64,000 bases of DNA. Origin: Paraburkholderia kirstenboschensis (GTDB lineage: Bacteria > Pseudomonadota > Gammaproteobacteria > Burkholderiales > Burkholderiaceae). The position numbers and the translations under genes are program-made. The DNA lies in contig NZ_CAJHCR010000001.1 of NCBI RefSeq assembly GCF_904848585.1, forward strand, positions 248,001-312,000, given 5' to 3'. Of the stretch, positions 19,159 through 32,078 are shown one piece after another. The notes under the pieces were generated by a model, which did no database searches, was not told the DNA's origin, and worked only from the letters and a program-made list of their open reading frames with translations. Position 1 is the first letter of the stretch; every line of letters begins with the position of its first letter.

Positions 19159-20150
19159 ACGACAACGCAGTCATTGCCATTCATGGCGGCGCGGGCACGA
19201 TCCTGCGCGTGTCGCTGTCGGCCAGTGCCGAGGCCGAATACCACGCGGCTCTGCACGCGGTGCTGGCCGCCGGCCAACGCGTGCTTGCAGACGGCGGCAG
19301 CGCGCTCGACGCAGTCAGCGAGGCCGTGCGGCTGCTCGAAGACTGTCCGCTATTCAACGCGGGCCGGGGTGCGGTCTACACGGCAGCGGGCACGCACGAA
19401 CTCGACGCGGCGATCATGGACGGGAGCACGCTCGAGGCCGGCGCGATCTGCTGCGTGAAGCGCGTGCGCAATCCGATTCTGGCGGCGCGCCGCGTGCTCG
19501 AGTGCAGCGAACACGTGCTCTTCACCGGCGAAGGCGCGGAAAGCTTCGCGGCCGCGCAGGGACTTGAATTCGTCGAACCGCAGTACTTCGATACCGAAGC
19601 GCGCCACCGTCAATGGCTGCTCGCGCGCGATCAACAACGCGCGATGCTCGATCACGACGGCGCGACGCTCGCCGCTTCGCCGTCGGCTACAGACAAAACC
19701 GATCCGACGCCGCACGAGCCGATCGATCCGAACCGCAAGTTCGGCACTGTCGGCGCCGTCGCATTCGATAGGCACGGTCACGTAGCGGCGGCGACATCGA
19801 CGGGCGGCGTCACCAACAAGCAGGTCGGGCGCGTGGGCGATACGCCGCTGATCGGCGCGGGCTGCTATGCGGACGACGCAACCTGCGCGGTCTCGACCAC
19901 CGGCTCGGGCGAAATGTTCATGCGCATGGTCGCGGCTTACGACGTCGCCGCGCAAATGGCCTACCGCAACGTGTCGTTGCAGGAAGCCGCGCACGACGTA
20001 GTGATGAACCGCCTGCCGAAGATCGACGGCCGCGGCGGCCTGATCGCCGTCGACGCACGCGGCAACATCGCACTGCCGTTCAATACCGAGGGCATGTACC
20101 GCGGTTTCGCGCGCCTTGGCGAAGCGCCGACGACGGCGATCTACCGTTAG
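19155..20150 (+). CDS. iaaA: Isoaspartyl peptidase/L-asparaginase
   Basis: 331-residue N-terminal-nucleophile hydrolase that removes isoaspartyl residues from dipeptides and has some asparaginase activity. It opens with [10 protein letters not shown], has the [21 protein letters not shown] segment, and the autocleavage site with the nucleophilic Thr is in [24 protein letters not shown]. It overlaps the regulator gene by ATGA and precedes gsiA, the same iaaA-gsiABCD order as in E. coli. Probably processed to alpha and beta chains in the cytoplasm. Confidence 0.92.
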   Translation: MNDNAVIAIHGGAGTILRVSLSASAEAEYHAALHAVLAAGQRVLADGGSALDAVSEAVRLLEDCPLFNAGRGAVYTAAGTHELDAAIMDGSTLEAGAICCVKRVRNPILAARRVLECSEHVLFTGEGAESFAAAQGLEFVEPQYFDTEARHRQWLLARDQQRAMLDHDGATLAASPSATDKTDPTPHEPIDPNRKFGTVGAVAFDRHGHVAAATSTGGVTNKQVGRVGDTPLIGAGCYADDATCAVSTTGSGEMFMRMVAAYDVAAQMAYRNVSLQEAAHDVVMNRLPKIDGRGGLIAVDARGNIALPFNTEGMYRGFARLGEAPTTAIYR

Positions 20151-20208
20151 TTCGTTACCCGTAACATTGTTGAACACCGCTAGCGCGTTCGAATTCAAAG
20201 GAACCATT

Positions 20209-22131
<1,923 letters not shown>

Positions 22132-22248
22132 ACGGCGACGAGCGCAGCCATAGGCACAAAACCAGACCCAAAGACCCGATGCAACAACGCAAAGCAAATC
22201 GTCTCGCAGCAACTTAAACCATTTCATTTCGCAGCCTGGAGCCAACTC

Positions 22249-23811
22249 ATGAACCTGCTGGTCCCGTCTTCCACGTTTCGTTTGCGCGCGCTGATCAGCG
22301 GCGGCGCGGTAATGTTCGCGATGCTCGCGGGCAACGCGGCGCACGCCGAATCCACCGCGGTGATGGCCGTCGCCTCCACCTTCACCACGCTCGATCCGTA
22401 CGATGCCAACGACACGCTGTCGCAAGCCGTAGCGAAGTCGTTCTACCAAGGGCTTTTCGGCTTCGACAAGGACATGAAGCTCGTCAACGTGCTCGCCGAT
22501 AGCTACGAAGCGAGCCCGGACGCGCGCGTCTACACCTTCAAGCTGCGTCACGGCGTGAAGTTCCAGGACGGTACCGACTTCAATGCCGCCGCAGTCAAGG
22601 CGAACTTCGACCGCGTGACCGATCCGGCGAACAAGCTGAAGCGCTACAACATGTTCAACCGCATCGAGAAGACCGAAGTGGTCGATCCGTACACGGTGAA
22701 GATCACGCTGAAGGCGCCGTTCTCGGCATTCGTCAACGTGCTTGCGCACCCGTCGGCGGTGATGATTTCGCCGGACGCGCTGAAGAAGTACGGCAAGGAC
22801 ATCGCGTTCCATCCGGTCGGCACCGGGCCGTTCGAACTCGTGAAGTGGGACCCGGCAGGCGACCTGACGGTGAAGAAGTTCGGCGGCTACTGGAAGAAGG
22901 GCTATCCGAAGGTCGATGCGATCGACTGGAAGCCGGTGGTCGACAACAACACGCGCGCCGCGCTGATGCGCACGGGCGAAGCGGACTTCGCGTTTCAGGT
23001 GCCGTTCGAGCAGGCTGCGCAATTGCAGTCGAGCCCGAAGGTCGATCTGATCGCATCGCCGTCGATCATTCAGCGCTACATCAGCCTGAACGTGAATCAG
23101 AAGCCGTTCGACAATCCGAAGGTGCGTGAGGCGCTGAACTACGCGGTCAACAAGGAGGCGCTCACGAAAGTCGTGTTCGCCGGATATGCAACGCCGGCTG
23201 ACGGCGTGGTGCCGCAAGGCGTCGACTATGCGGTAAAGCTCGGCCCCTGGCCGTACGATCCGGCGAAGGCTCGCGCGTTGCTGAAGGAAGCGGGTTATCC
23301 GAACGGTTTCGAAACCACGCTGTGGTCCGCGTATAACTACTCGACTGCGCAGAAGGTCATTCAGTTCGTGCAGCAGCAACTGGCGCAAGTCGGCATCAAG
23401 GCGCAGGTCGAGGCGCTCGAGGCCGGCCAGCGCGTCGCCAAGGTGGAAAGTGCGCAAGACGCGGCTACCGCGCCGGTGCGCATGTACTACGCGGGCTGGT
23501 CGTCGTCGACGGGCGAAGCCGACTGGGCGATCACGCCGCTGCTCGCGTCGGTCTCGTTCCCTCCGAAGATGGTCAACACCGCTTACTACAAGAACGATAC
23601 CGTCGACGGCGACCTGAAGCAGGCGCTCGAAACCACAGATCGCACGCAGAAGGCCGCGCTCTACTCGGACGCGCAAAAGCGCATCTGGGCCGACGCGCCG
23701 TGGATTTTCCTCGTCAAGGAAAAGGTCGTGTATGCGCGCAGCAAGCGTCTGTCGGGTGCTTATGTCGCGCCGGACGGCTCGTTCAATTTCGACGAGATCG
23801 CGGTCAAGTGA
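22249..23811 (+). CDS. gsiB: Glutathione/dipeptide-type ABC transporter, periplasmic binding protein
   Basis: 520-residue class-C (DppA/OppA type) substrate-binding protein. A Sec signal peptide of about 33 residues ends in GNAAHAES. The mature protein starts [21 protein letters not shown] and has the [20 protein letters not shown] and [23 protein letters not shown] signatures of the family. It supplies peptide ligand to GsiC/GsiD. Homology to GsiB suggests glutathione or small peptides; the neighbouring D-aminopeptidase genes suggest unusual or D-residue peptides (inference). Confidence 0.88.
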   Translation: MNLLVPSSTFRLRALISGGAVMFAMLAGNAAHAESTAVMAVASTFTTLDPYDANDTLSQAVAKSFYQGLFGFDKDMKLVNVLADSYEASPDARVYTFKLRHGVKFQDGTDFNAAAVKANFDRVTDPANKLKRYNMFNRIEKTEVVDPYTVKITLKAPFSAFVNVLAHPSAVMISPDALKKYGKDIAFHPVGTGPFELVKWDPAGDLTVKKFGGYWKKGYPKVDAIDWKPVVDNNTRAALMRTGEADFAFQVPFEQAAQLQSSPKVDLIASPSIIQRYISLNVNQKPFDNPKVREALNYAVNKEALTKVVFAGYATPADGVVPQGVDYAVKLGPWPYDPAKARALLKEAGYPNGFETTLWSAYNYSTAQKVIQFVQQQLAQVGIKAQVEALEAGQRVAKVESAQDAATAPVRMYYAGWSSSTGEADWAITPLLASVSFPPKMVNTAYYKNDTVDGDLKQALETTDRTQKAALYSDAQKRIWADAPWIFLVKEKVVYARSKRLSGAYVAPDGSFNFDEIAVK

Positions 23812-23922
23812 CGAGTTGACCGTGCGACGCTGCATGTTGAATCAGAACATGCAGCGTCGCACGCTCGCATCGCTGCCGTACATGACACCCCGTTGCCCGC
23901 TTCATTGCCTGATTGAGCTTCA

Positions 23923-24843
23923 ATGCTGACCTTCCTCGTCAAACGTCTCTTCGGCCTGCTGCCGACGCTCTTTATCGTCGCGGTGCTGGTCTTTCTGTTC
24001 GTGCATCTGTTGCCGGGTGATCCGGCACGGCTCGCCGCCGGTCCCGATGCCGACGAAGCGACCGTCGCACTGGTGCGCGCGGACCTCGGACTCGACAGGC
24101 CGATGCCGCAGCAGTTCGCGCACTTCTTCGTGAAGATCGCGCACGGCGATTTCGGCACCTCCACGCGTAGCAAGCGCCCCGTTAGCCAGGAGATCGGCGA
24201 GCGCTTCATGCCGACGCTGCTGCTCACGCTCGCGAGCATGGTGTGGGCGGTTGTGCTGGGCATGGGCATCGGCATCGTGTCGGCGGTCTGGCGTAACCGC
24301 TGGCCCGACCGGCTCGGCATGACGCTCGCGGTGTCGGGTATTTCGTTTCCCGCTTTTGCGCTCGGCATGTTGCTCATGGAGATTTTCTCGGTGAAGCTCG
24401 GCTGGCTGCCGATTGTCGGCGACGGCTCGTGGCAGAGCTACATACTTCCTTCGCTCACGCTCGGCGCGGCCGTCGCTGCGGTGATGGCGCGCTTCACGCG
24501 CGCATCGTTCGTCGAGGTGATGAATGAGGACTTCGTGCGCACCGCGCGCGCGAAAGGCGTGCCCGAGCGGCTCGTGATCGTCAAACATTGTCTGCGTAAC
24601 GCAATGATCCCCGTCGTCACGATGATGGGTCTGCAATTCGGCTTTCTGCTCGGCGGCTCGATCGTGGTCGAGGTCGTCTTCAACTGGCCAGGCCTCGGGC
24701 GCTTGCTGGTGGATGCGGTGTCCATGCGCGACTATCCGGTGATTCAGGCCGAGGTGCTGTTGTTCTCGCTCGAATTCATCATCATCAATCTGGTCGTCGA
24801 CGTGCTGTACGCCGTGATCAATCCGACTATCCGTTTCAAGTGA
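23923..24843 (+). CDS. gsiC: Glutathione/dipeptide-type ABC transporter permease, GsiC type
   Basis: 306-residue DppB-type inner-membrane permease. It begins [34 protein letters not shown], the hallmark N-terminus, and has the coupling EAA loop in [36 protein letters not shown]. The C-terminus ends [15 protein letters not shown]. It lies 7 bases before gsiD. The 110 bases between gsiB and gsiC contain a GACGCTGCATGTT / AACATGCAGCGTC inverted repeat (about 23826-23859) that could form a hairpin moderating downstream expression. Confidence 0.9.
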   Translation: MLTFLVKRLFGLLPTLFIVAVLVFLFVHLLPGDPARLAAGPDADEATVALVRADLGLDRPMPQQFAHFFVKIAHGDFGTSTRSKRPVSQEIGERFMPTLLLTLASMVWAVVLGMGIGIVSAVWRNRWPDRLGMTLAVSGISFPAFALGMLLMEIFSVKLGWLPIVGDGSWQSYILPSLTLGAAVAAVMARFTRASFVEVMNEDFVRTARAKGVPERLVIVKHCLRNAMIPVVTMMGLQFGFLLGGSIVVEVVFNWPGLGRLLVDAVSMRDYPVIQAEVLLFSLEFIIINLVVDVLYAVINPTIRFK

Positions 24844-24850
24844 GGCCTGC

Positions 24851-25756
24851 ATGAGCACGACAGCCACCGGGCCGGATGCGGCCAAACCCTCCGGCGCAGA
24901 GCGCGCGATCCGCACACCATGGAGCGAATTCTGGCGCAAGTTTCGCAAGCAGCACGTGGCGCTCGCCGCCGGCATTTTCGTGCTGCTGCTGGTCGTGGTC
25001 GCGATTGCCGCTCCGCATATCGTGCCCTACGACCCTGAGAATTTCTTCGACTACGACGCGTTGAATGCAGGGCCATCAGCCGCGCACTGGTTCGGCGTCG
25101 ATTCATTGGGCCGCGATATTTTCAGCCGCATTCTCGCGGGCTCGCGCATTTCACTCGAAGCCGGTTTTTTGTCCGTTGCGATCGGCGCGGTGATCGGCAC
25201 TTTCTTCGGGCTGCTCGCAGGCTACTACGAAGGGTGGTGGGATCGCATCACCATGCGCGTGGCCGACGTGCTGTTCGCTTTTCCCGGCATTCTGCTTGCA
25301 ATCGGCGTGGTCGCGATTCTCGGCAACGGCATGATCAATGTGATCTGCGCAGTGGCGATCTTCAGCATTCCGGCCTTCGCGCGGCTCGTGCGCGGCAATA
25401 CGCTGATGCTCAAGCAGCTCACGTATATCGAAGCGGCGCGCAGTATTGGCGCGTCAGACTGGACCATCATCGTGCGTCATATCTTGCCGGGCACGATCTC
25501 GTCGGTGGTCGTGTACTTCACGATGCGTATCGGCACGTCGATCATCACCGCCGCTAGTCTGTCGTTTCTCGGACTCGGCGCTCAACCGCCAACGCCCGAG
25601 TGGGGCGCAATGCTCAACGAAGCTCGCGCGGATATGGTCACTGCTCCGCATATCGCGCTGTTTCCGAGTCTCGCGATCTTCCTGACCGTGCTCGCATTCA
25701 ACCTGCTCGGCGACGGTTTGCGCGATGCGCTCGACCCGAAGCTCGATCGCCCATGA
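24851..25756 (+). CDS. gsiD: Glutathione/dipeptide-type ABC transporter permease, GsiD type
   Basis: 301-residue DppC-type permease. The N-terminal cytoplasmic part ([18 protein letters not shown]) leads to TM1, then the periplasmic [25 protein letters not shown] signature, and the coupling loop [28 protein letters not shown]. The C-terminus ends [14 protein letters not shown] as usual. Its stop overlaps the next gene (ATGA), so the peptidase genes are translated with the transporter. Confidence 0.92.
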   Translation: MSTTATGPDAAKPSGAERAIRTPWSEFWRKFRKQHVALAAGIFVLLLVVVAIAAPHIVPYDPENFFDYDALNAGPSAAHWFGVDSLGRDIFSRILAGSRISLEAGFLSVAIGAVIGTFFGLLAGYYEGWWDRITMRVADVLFAFPGILLAIGVVAILGNGMINVICAVAIFSIPAFARLVRGNTLMLKQLTYIEAARSIGASDWTIIVRHILPGTISSVVVYFTMRIGTSIITAASLSFLGLGAQPPTPEWGAMLNEARADMVTAPHIALFPSLAIFLTVLAFNLLGDGLRDALDPKLDRP

Positions 25757-26865
25757 GTTCGACACAGTTGCCGGAGTTGCACAACTTGCCGGATGTGCCG
25801 CATATCGGCGACTTGCGTTGCGGCCCGCTCGGCACGATTGCCGACGTGCATGGCGTGAGCGTCGGACACTGCACGCTCGATGAAGGCGCCCTGCAAACCG
25901 GCGTGACCGTGATTCGTCCGCATGCGGGCGATCCGTTTCTCGACAAGGTGCCGGCGGCGGCGTCGGTGATCAATGGGTTTGGCAAGAGTGTGGGGCTCGT
26001 GCAGGTGGACGAACTGGGCACCCTCGAAACGCCGATTGCGTTGACCAATACCTTCAGCGTGCCTGCAGTGGCGCAGGCGCAGATCCGCGCGGCCATTAGC
26101 GCCAATCCGCGCATTGGCCGCGAGTGGTCGACCGTCAATCCGCTGGTATTCGAATGCAACGACGGATATCTAAACGATATCCAGGCGTTAGGCATCAACG
26201 AGCAGCATTTCAAAGAGGCATACGACGCGGCGAGTACGAGCGTCGCGAGCGGGTCGGTCGGAGCGGGGCGCGGCATGTCGTGCTTCGATCTGAAGGGCGG
26301 CATTGGCAACGCTTCGCGTGTGGTGCGGATCGGTCAACGTGAATACACGGTGGGCGCGCTGGTGCTCGCCAACTTCGGCCGTTTGCCGATGCTGATCGTC
26401 GACGGAACTCCGCTCGGGCGCATTCTTGCCGAGCGTGCGGCAACAGCGAAGGCGGAATCGGCGGGCACACCTGCGGGCATCGCGAAGCCGGAGCAAGGCT
26501 CGATCATCATGATCGTCGCAACCGATGCGCCGCTCGACGCGCGTCAACTCAAGCGCCTTTCTTTGCGCGCGGCCGCGGGCCTTGCACGCACGGGTTCTGT
26601 CTATGGTCACGGTAGCGGCGATATTGCGCTCGCCTTTTCAACGGCCTACACGATGCCGCATATGGCCGAATTCATCGCGATGGCGCCTCTGCTTGCCGAT
26701 CAACACATGGACCCGCTTTTTCGCGCCTGCGCCGACAGCGTCGAACAGGCGATCCTTGATGCGTTGTGGAGCGCGGAGTCCGTGACCGGCCGCGATGGGC
26801 ATAGGCGTCTATCACTGCGCGAGAGCGTTCCCGACCTCGCGCATTTACTGAAGAAAAAGTCCTGA
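25753..26865 (+). CDS. DmpA-type aminopeptidase (P1/S58 family)
   Basis: 370-residue N-terminal-nucleophile peptidase of the DmpA/BapA family, which releases N-terminal D- or L-residues, or beta-amino acids, from small peptides. It begins with [16 protein letters not shown] and has the [20 protein letters not shown] segment. The predicted self-cleavage site is Gly249-Ser250 in [17 protein letters not shown], the same numbering I recall for Ochrobactrum DmpA, after which Ser250 becomes the nucleophile. There is no signal peptide, so it acts in the cytoplasm on imported peptides. It is coupled to gsiD (ATGA) and to the next gene (TGATG). Stereospecificity cannot be read from sequence. Confidence 0.85.
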   Translation: MSSTQLPELHNLPDVPHIGDLRCGPLGTIADVHGVSVGHCTLDEGALQTGVTVIRPHAGDPFLDKVPAAASVINGFGKSVGLVQVDELGTLETPIALTNTFSVPAVAQAQIRAAISANPRIGREWSTVNPLVFECNDGYLNDIQALGINEQHFKEAYDAASTSVASGSVGAGRGMSCFDLKGGIGNASRVVRIGQREYTVGALVLANFGRLPMLIVDGTPLGRILAERAATAKAESAGTPAGIAKPEQGSIIMIVATDAPLDARQLKRLSLRAAAGLARTGSVYGHGSGDIALAFSTAYTMPHMAEFIAMAPLLADQHMDPLFRACADSVEQAILDALWSAESVTGRDGHRRLSLRESVPDLAHLLKKKS

Positions 26866-27698
26866 TGAAAGTCCTTATTTCCGCCGACATCGAAGGGATT
26901 GCCGGCGTGTTTCATCCCGAACAAACGCGCTCGGGCAACGGCGAATACGAAGCCGCGCGCCGCTGGATGACGCTCGAAGCGAACGCAGCCATTCAAGGCG
27001 CGTTCTCCGGCGGTGCGACTCAGGTGTGGGTCAACGATTCGCACGGCGGCTTTCGCAATCTGCTGCCCGACCTGCTCGACCCGCGAGCTCAGATCGTGCT
27101 CGGCAAACCGCGCACGCTCGGCATGATGGCCGGTCTGGAATACGGCGCCGCGCTCGTCTTCATGATTGGGTATCACGCAATGTCGCAAACGCGCGGCATC
27201 CTCGCGCATACCATCAACAGTTTCGCGTTTGCACGCGTGTCGCTGAACGGCGAGGAAGTGGGCGAGGCGGGGCTCTACGGCGCGCTGGCGGAAGAATATG
27301 GTGCACAGGTAGCGCTTTTATCCGGCGACGACGTTTTCGCCGAGGAAACCGCACCGCGCTTTCCGGGCGCGCGCTTTGTCGTGACGAAGAGCGCGACCGG
27401 ACACGCGAGCGGCGTCACGCAGTCGCCGGCAAGCGCTCGCGCGGCCATCGAAAGCGCTGCGCGCGAGGTGGTGCGGCAGCATCTCGCCAACGGTCAGCCG
27501 TCGCAAGCCACCCGCGGCGCGGCAAAACCTGTCGAGTGCGAATTGCGCGTGCAGACGAGCGCACTCGCCGATCTGTTTTGCCAATGGCCGACAATGACGC
27601 GTGTCGATGCCGTCACGTTGCGCTTTGGCGCGGCATCGGCTGAACATGCGGTGCGCATGCTCAACTGTTTGTCCGCGATGTCGTTCATGCTGCGGTAG
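26865..27698 (+). CDS. DppA-type D-aminopeptidase (peptidase M55)
   Basis: 277-residue zinc-dependent peptidase related to Bacillus DppA, which cleaves D-amino-acid peptides such as D-Ala-D-Ala. The metal ligands line up: D8 and E10 in ISADIEGIAG, H60 in VNDSHGG, H104 in MIGYHAM and a glutamate in NGEEVGE (131-134). It shares one base with the preceding stop codon (TGATG) and is the last gene of the eight-gene operon. The presence of two D-specific peptidase families with an importer points to use of peptidoglycan-derived or other D-residue peptides. Confidence 0.87.
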   Translation: MKVLISADIEGIAGVFHPEQTRSGNGEYEAARRWMTLEANAAIQGAFSGGATQVWVNDSHGGFRNLLPDLLDPRAQIVLGKPRTLGMMAGLEYGAALVFMIGYHAMSQTRGILAHTINSFAFARVSLNGEEVGEAGLYGALAEEYGAQVALLSGDDVFAEETAPRFPGARFVVTKSATGHASGVTQSPASARAAIESAAREVVRQHLANGQPSQATRGAAKPVECELRVQTSALADLFCQWPTMTRVDAVTLRFGAASAEHAVRMLNCLSAMSFMLR

Positions 27699-27772
27699 GT
27701 TTTGCGTTCGCGCTTGCGTCCGCATTTGCGTTCACGCTTGCAGGACGCGCCGCGAGTAGTTCAACGGCTTTG

Positions 27773-28750
27773 CTACTGCTGCCTGCTCAACTCGCGGGCG
27801 GCGCGGTCTATAACGTCGGCAATCGCGCCCGCATGCGACACCGGCGCGAGGTGGCTCGACGCCATCGGCACGATCTTCGCGCCCATCCGCTCGGCCATGA
27901 ATCTCTCGACATCCGGCGACACGGCGCGGTCCTTCGTCGTCACCACATACCACGACGGCTTCTCTTTCCACGCGACCTGGCTCACCGTTTCGCCGAAAGC
28001 CTTGGCGGCGATCGGTACTTGCGCGGCGGACAGCACGCGCGTCAGATTTTCGGGGACGTCGGCGGCGAAGTCGGCGTGGTATCTGGCGCGGTCCAACCAC
28101 AGAAAACCGCTCGCATCCTTGACGATGCTCTGGCCTGCGGGCGCGGGAGCGCCGCGTTTCAACAGGTCCATCGTCGACTCGTGCAGATCGGGCGCGATTG
28201 CCGCGATATACACGAGCCCCGCGACGTTCGGCGCATTCGCGCCCGCTTCGGTGATCACGACGCCGCCCCAGGAGTGGCCGACGAGCATCGTCGGGCCTTC
28301 CTGGCGAGCAAGCACGCGACGTGTCGCGGCGACGTCGTCGGCGAGCGAGGTCAGCGGGTTTTGCACCGAGCTCACGCGATAGCCCTTCTGCTGCAGTTTG
28401 GCGACGACGCCGTTCCAGCTCGAACCGTCGACGAACGCGCCGTGAACCAGCACCACGTTGCGCACAGGCCCTGTCATAGGCGCGATGGCGGGCCTGGCGG
28501 CGGAGGGTGCCGCAGGCGCCCCGGAGACTGCCGAGGGCACTGCGGCGGGGCTGGCTTCGGCGGCCGGCGAAGCAACCGGTTGGGCAGGTTGGGCAGGTTC
28601 GGCAGCGGGTTCGGGCGTGCGCACCGCGGCCGGTGCCGAAGGTGGTGTGGCTGCAGGCGCTGTGTTCTGTGCGACGTTCTGCGCGAACACGCCGAGGCTT
28701 TCAAAACCGAGACAAAGGACGGCGGCGCAAAACAGGTGTTTGGGCGACAT
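27773..28750 (-). CDS. Exported alpha/beta hydrolase
   Basis: 325 residues. An N-terminal signal peptide (MSPKHLFCAAVLCLGFESLGVFA) is followed by a roughly 65-residue Pro/Ala-rich low-complexity linker, then an alpha/beta-hydrolase domain. The domain shows VVLVHGAFVDGSSW (oxyanion region) and the nucleophile elbow GHSWGGVV, with the catalytic His near ASSHLAPVSH. Likely a periplasmic esterase-like enzyme; it resembles the EstC/methyl-ketone-esterase type group but no substrate is assigned. Transcribed toward the peptide operon. Confidence 0.8.
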   Translation of the reverse strand: MSPKHLFCAAVLCLGFESLGVFAQNVAQNTAPAATPPSAPAAVRTPEPAAEPAQPAQPVASPAAEASPAAVPSAVSGAPAAPSAARPAIAPMTGPVRNVVLVHGAFVDGSSWNGVVAKLQQKGYRVSSVQNPLTSLADDVAATRRVLARQEGPTMLVGHSWGGVVITEAGANAPNVAGLVYIAAIAPDLHESTMDLLKRGAPAPAGQSIVKDASGFLWLDRARYHADFAADVPENLTRVLSAAQVPIAAKAFGETVSQVAWKEKPSWYVVTTKDRAVSPDVERFMAERMGAKIVPMASSHLAPVSHAGAIADVIDRAARELSRQQ

Positions 28751-28962
28751 GTTGCATCTCCTGAGGCATCAAACCCGACTAGGGCAACATACAGAAGCGG
28801 CGCGGCAGTGACAATCGCTATCTCCCGTGTGGTGTGGCGCGGAACCAGACGCGGGTTGCTACCAGTATTTGGGTAATATCGGCCGGGGTAAAATTTCCGG
28901 TTCTGCCGGGGTGGACCACAAGTCCGATCGGGCGATCGAAAATCCATACACTGGGGCGCAAT

Positions 28963-30348
28963 TTGGACAATGCACTACAGCAAGACGGCCTGAAGCGCGG
29001 GCTGAAGAACCGCCATATCCAGCTCATCGCATTGGGCGGCGCGATCGGCACTGGCCTCTTTCTCGGCTCGGCGAGCGTATTGCAGGCCGCGGGTCCGTCG
29101 ATGATTCTCGGCTATGCAATTGGCGGCGTCATCGCGTTCATGATCATGCGGCAGTTGGGCGAAATGGTCGCGCAGGAACCGGTGGCCGGCTCGTTTAGCC
29201 ACTTCGCGTACAAGTATTGGGGCGACTTTCCCGGCTTTCTGTCTGGCTGGAACTACTGGGTGCTATACGTGCTCGTCAGCATGGCCGAATTGACGGCGGT
29301 CGGCACATACGTTCATTACTGGTGGCCCGGTGTGCCGACGTGGGTGTCAGCGCTGGTTTGCTTCGCGGGCATCAACGCGATCAACCTCGCGAACGTCAAA
29401 GCGTACGGCGAGACGGAATTCTGGTTTGCGATCATCAAGGTGGTGGCGGTGATCGGCATGATTCTGTTCGGCGGCTATCTGCTCGTGAGCGGGCATGGCG
29501 GGCCGCAGGCGTCGATCAGCAATCTCTGGAGCCATGGGGGATTTTTCCCGCATGGGTTCCATGGACTCTTCACGATGCTCGCGGTCATCATGTTTTCGTT
29601 CGGCGGGCTGGAACTGATCGGCATCACGGCGGCGGAAGCCGACGAGCCGCAAAAGAGCATTCCGAAGGCCGTGAATCAGGTCATCTACCGCATTTTGATT
29701 TTTTATATCTGCTCACTCGCGGTGCTGCTGTCGCTGTATCCGTGGAACGAAGTCGCGGCCGGCGGCAGCCCGTTCGTGATGATCTTCTCGCAGATCGGTT
29801 CGACGCTGACCGCCAACGTGCTGAATGTGGTGGTTCTGACCGCGGCGCTGTCTGTGTACAACAGCGGCGTCTATGCGAATAGCCGCATGCTGTACGGTCT
29901 CGCGGAACAGGGCAATGCGCCGCGCGCGCTGATGAAAGTCGACCGGCGCGGTGTGCCGTATATGGCGATTGGTTTATCGGCGCTGGCCACGTTCACCTGC
30001 GTGATCGTCAACTATCTGATTCCCGCCGAGGCGCTCGGCTTGCTGATGGCGCTCGTCGTCGCTGCACTCGTGCTGAACTGGGCGTTGATCAGCCTGACGC
30101 ATCTGAAGTCGCGCCGGGCGATGGTCGCAGCGGGCGAGACACTCGTCTTCAAGTCGTTCTGGTTTCCCGTCAGCAATTGGATCTGCCTCGCGTTCATGGC
30201 GCTGATCCTCGTGATTCTCGCGATGACCCCTGGCCTGTCGGTCTCCGTGTTGCTCGTGCCGGTCTGGCTCGTGGTGATGTGGGCGGGCTATGTGTTCAAG
30301 CGCCGTCGGGCAGCGCTGCATGGCGCCGCGCGCGTGGTGGGGCGATAG
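28963..30348 (+). CDS. AAT-family amino acid permease (aromatic/phenylalanine-type)
   Basis: 461-residue, about 12-TM APC-superfamily permease. The N-terminus (LKRGLKNRHIQLIALGGAIG, then GTGLFLGSA) is the diagnostic AAT signature, followed by EMVAQEPVAGSFSHFAYKYWG and the FGGLELIGITAAEADEP stretch that marks PheP/AroP-like transporters. The TTG at 28963, preceded by GGGGC, puts the start at the family's usual position; a longer frame adds 43 unlikely residues. Probably imports an amino acid by proton symport; substrate not determined. Confidence 0.82.
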   Translation: MDNALQQDGLKRGLKNRHIQLIALGGAIGTGLFLGSASVLQAAGPSMILGYAIGGVIAFMIMRQLGEMVAQEPVAGSFSHFAYKYWGDFPGFLSGWNYWVLYVLVSMAELTAVGTYVHYWWPGVPTWVSALVCFAGINAINLANVKAYGETEFWFAIIKVVAVIGMILFGGYLLVSGHGGPQASISNLWSHGGFFPHGFHGLFTMLAVIMFSFGGLELIGITAAEADEPQKSIPKAVNQVIYRILIFYICSLAVLLSLYPWNEVAAGGSPFVMIFSQIGSTLTANVLNVVVLTAALSVYNSGVYANSRMLYGLAEQGNAPRALMKVDRRGVPYMAIGLSALATFTCVIVNYLIPAEALGLLMALVVAALVLNWALISLTHLKSRRAMVAAGETLVFKSFWFPVSNWICLAFMALILVILAMTPGLSVSVLLVPVWLVVMWAGYVFKRRRAALHGAARVVGR

Positions 30349-30389
30349 CAGGTCAAGGGCGCACGGCGAAAGCCGTCGCCGGAAAGCAA

Positions 30390-30421
30390 AAACCCGCGAA
30401 GCGTTCGGCTTGCGCGGGTTT
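30390..30421 (+). terminator. Terminator after the permease gene
   Basis: AAACCCGC (30390-30397) pairs with GCGGGTTT (30414-30421), with an inner AGC/GCT stem. The T run is short. Confidence 0.6.
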
Positions 30422-30501
30422 GCGATACATCTTGCGGCTGATTTGCGGCTAACATTTGCGACTAACTACAGGCCGACTACAGGCCAACTACAGAAAATGT
30501 T

Positions 30502-30586
30502 TGGTGCCCAGGGCCGGAATCGAACCGGCACGCCTTGCGGCGGGGGATTTTGAGTCCCCTGCGTCTACCAATTTCACCACCTGGGC
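30502..30586 (-). tRNA. tRNA-Leu (anticodon CAA)
   Basis: 85-nt cloverleaf on the minus strand. The acceptor stem GCCCAGG pairs with CCTGGGC, the 3' CCA is encoded, and the anticodon arm GGGGA-CTCAAAA-TCCCC gives anticodon CAA, reading UUG. A variable arm and GGTTCGATTCC T-arm are present. It lies between the permease terminator and hemN. Confidence 0.95.
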
Positions 30587-30692
30587 AGATCTTGCAGCGC
30601 TCGCGCGAGAAGCTGGCGCGCGGCGAAGACGCAGATTATGGCCGAAAATTCGGCGACGGGCAAGCCGGTTGCAGCCGCCGTCCGCCATGCCG

Positions 30693-32078
30693 TCAAACAG
30701 TGCGCGAGAACCGTTCGAGCGTCTGTTGGCCGAGATAGCGGTCGAACACCATTGCGATGTTGCGCACGAGCATGCGCCCGGCCGTCTGCACTTCCAGCTT
30801 GCGGTCGGTCAGCGACACGAGGCCGTCCCGCTCGAAGCCGCGCAAGCGTTCGAGTTCGGGCTCGAACGTATCGGTGAAGCGGATGCCGTACATCGCTTCG
30901 AATTCGTCGAAACGCAATTCCAGATTGCACATCAACTGGGTGATGATGTCGCGGCGCAGACGGTCGTCGGCGGTGAGGCGTACGCCGCGTGTGATCGCAA
31001 GTTTGCCGGCGTCGATCGCTGCGCCATATGCGGGCAGATCTTTCGCGTTCTGCGCGTAGACGTCGCCGACCTTGCCGATCGACGACGCGCCGAAGCCGAT
31101 CAGGTCGCATTCCGCACGCGTGCTGTAGCCCTGGAAGTTGCGGTGCAAGGTTCGCTGTGCCTGCGCGCGCGCCAGTTCGTCGGTGGGCAGCGCGAAGTGA
31201 TCCATGCCGATGTAGACATAGCCCGCCGCGGTCAGACGGTCGACCACCCGTTGCAAAATAGCGAGCCGCATTGCAGGCGAGGGCAGCGTGGCCGCGTCCA
31301 TCTGACGTTGCATTTTGAAGAGCTGCGGCATGTGCGCATAGGCGAACACGGAGAGACGATCAGGCGCGAGTTCGATCATCGTATCCAGCGTGCGGGTGAA
31401 GCTTTCCACCGTTTGATGCGGCAGCCCGTAGATCAGATCGACGCCGATCGAATGAAAGCCCGTATGCCGCGCGGCCTGCATGACAGAGGCGGTCATATCT
31501 AGCGGCTGAATGCGGTTGATGGCCCGCTGCACGAGCGGATCGAAATCCTGCACGCCGAGACTCAGGCGATTGAAGCCGAGCTTGCGCAGATGCGCGATGG
31601 TGTCGGGCGATGCCTCGCGCGGATCGACCTCGATTGAATATTCGGCTTCGTCGTCGGGCAGCAACGTGAAGTGCTCACGGGTCGCGCTCATCAACTCGGC
31701 CAGTTCTTCGTTCGACATGAAAGTGGGCGTGCCGCCGCCCAGATGCAATTGCGATACGGGCCGGCGCGTATCGAAACACGCTGCCTGCAAGGCCATTTCG
31801 CGCTTCAGCTGTTCGAGGTAGGGACGGGCATGCGCGCGGTTTTTCGTCGCGATCTTGTTGCAGCCGCAGTAGAAGCAAACCGTGTCGCAGAAGGGAATAT
31901 GGAAGTACAGCGAGAGGTCTGTGGCCGATGCGCCAGTGTCAGCTGCCGCGCGAAAATAGTCGGCAATCGGGAAGTCGTCGCGGAACTGAAGGGCAGTGGG
32001 ATAGGACGTATAGCGTGGGCCGTTCGCGCTGTACTTGGCGAGCAGGTCCGGGCGAAACAGCGGATTGGCGGTGGTCAT
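30693..32078 (-). CDS. hemN: Oxygen-independent coproporphyrinogen III oxidase
   Basis: 461-residue radical SAM enzyme performing anaerobic oxidative decarboxylation in haem biosynthesis. The cluster motif CDTVCFYCGC (CX3CX2CXC) includes the fourth cysteine that separates true HemN from HemW. It has the YTSYPTALQFRDDF N-terminal segment and GGGTPTFMSNEEL. The start at 32078 matches the family N-terminus (MTTANPLFRPDLLAKYSANGPRY begins there). No clear FNR box was found in the 220 bases upstream. A second radical SAM relative, hemW, lies at the right end of the window. Confidence 0.93.
   Translation of the reverse strand: MTTANPLFRPDLLAKYSANGPRYTSYPTALQFRDDFPIADYFRAAADTGASATDLSLYFHIPFCDTVCFYCGCNKIATKNRAHARPYLEQLKREMALQAACFDTRRPVSQLHLGGGTPTFMSNEELAELMSATREHFTLLPDDEAEYSIEVDPREASPDTIAHLRKLGFNRLSLGVQDFDPLVQRAINRIQPLDMTASVMQAARHTGFHSIGVDLIYGLPHQTVESFTRTLDTMIELAPDRLSVFAYAHMPQLFKMQRQMDAATLPSPAMRLAILQRVVDRLTAAGYVYIGMDHFALPTDELARAQAQRTLHRNFQGYSTRAECDLIGFGASSIGKVGDVYAQNAKDLPAYGAAIDAGKLAITRGVRLTADDRLRRDIITQLMCNLELRFDEFEAMYGIRFTDTFEPELERLRGFERDGLVSLTDRKLEVQTAGRMLVRNIAMVFDRYLGQQTLERFSRTV

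Noticed and set aside
20116..20208. ATG 93 bases upstream as the gsiA start
   Set aside because: It lies inside iaaA and encodes an arginine-rich lead with no family match; the GTG at 20209 has an AAAGGA site.
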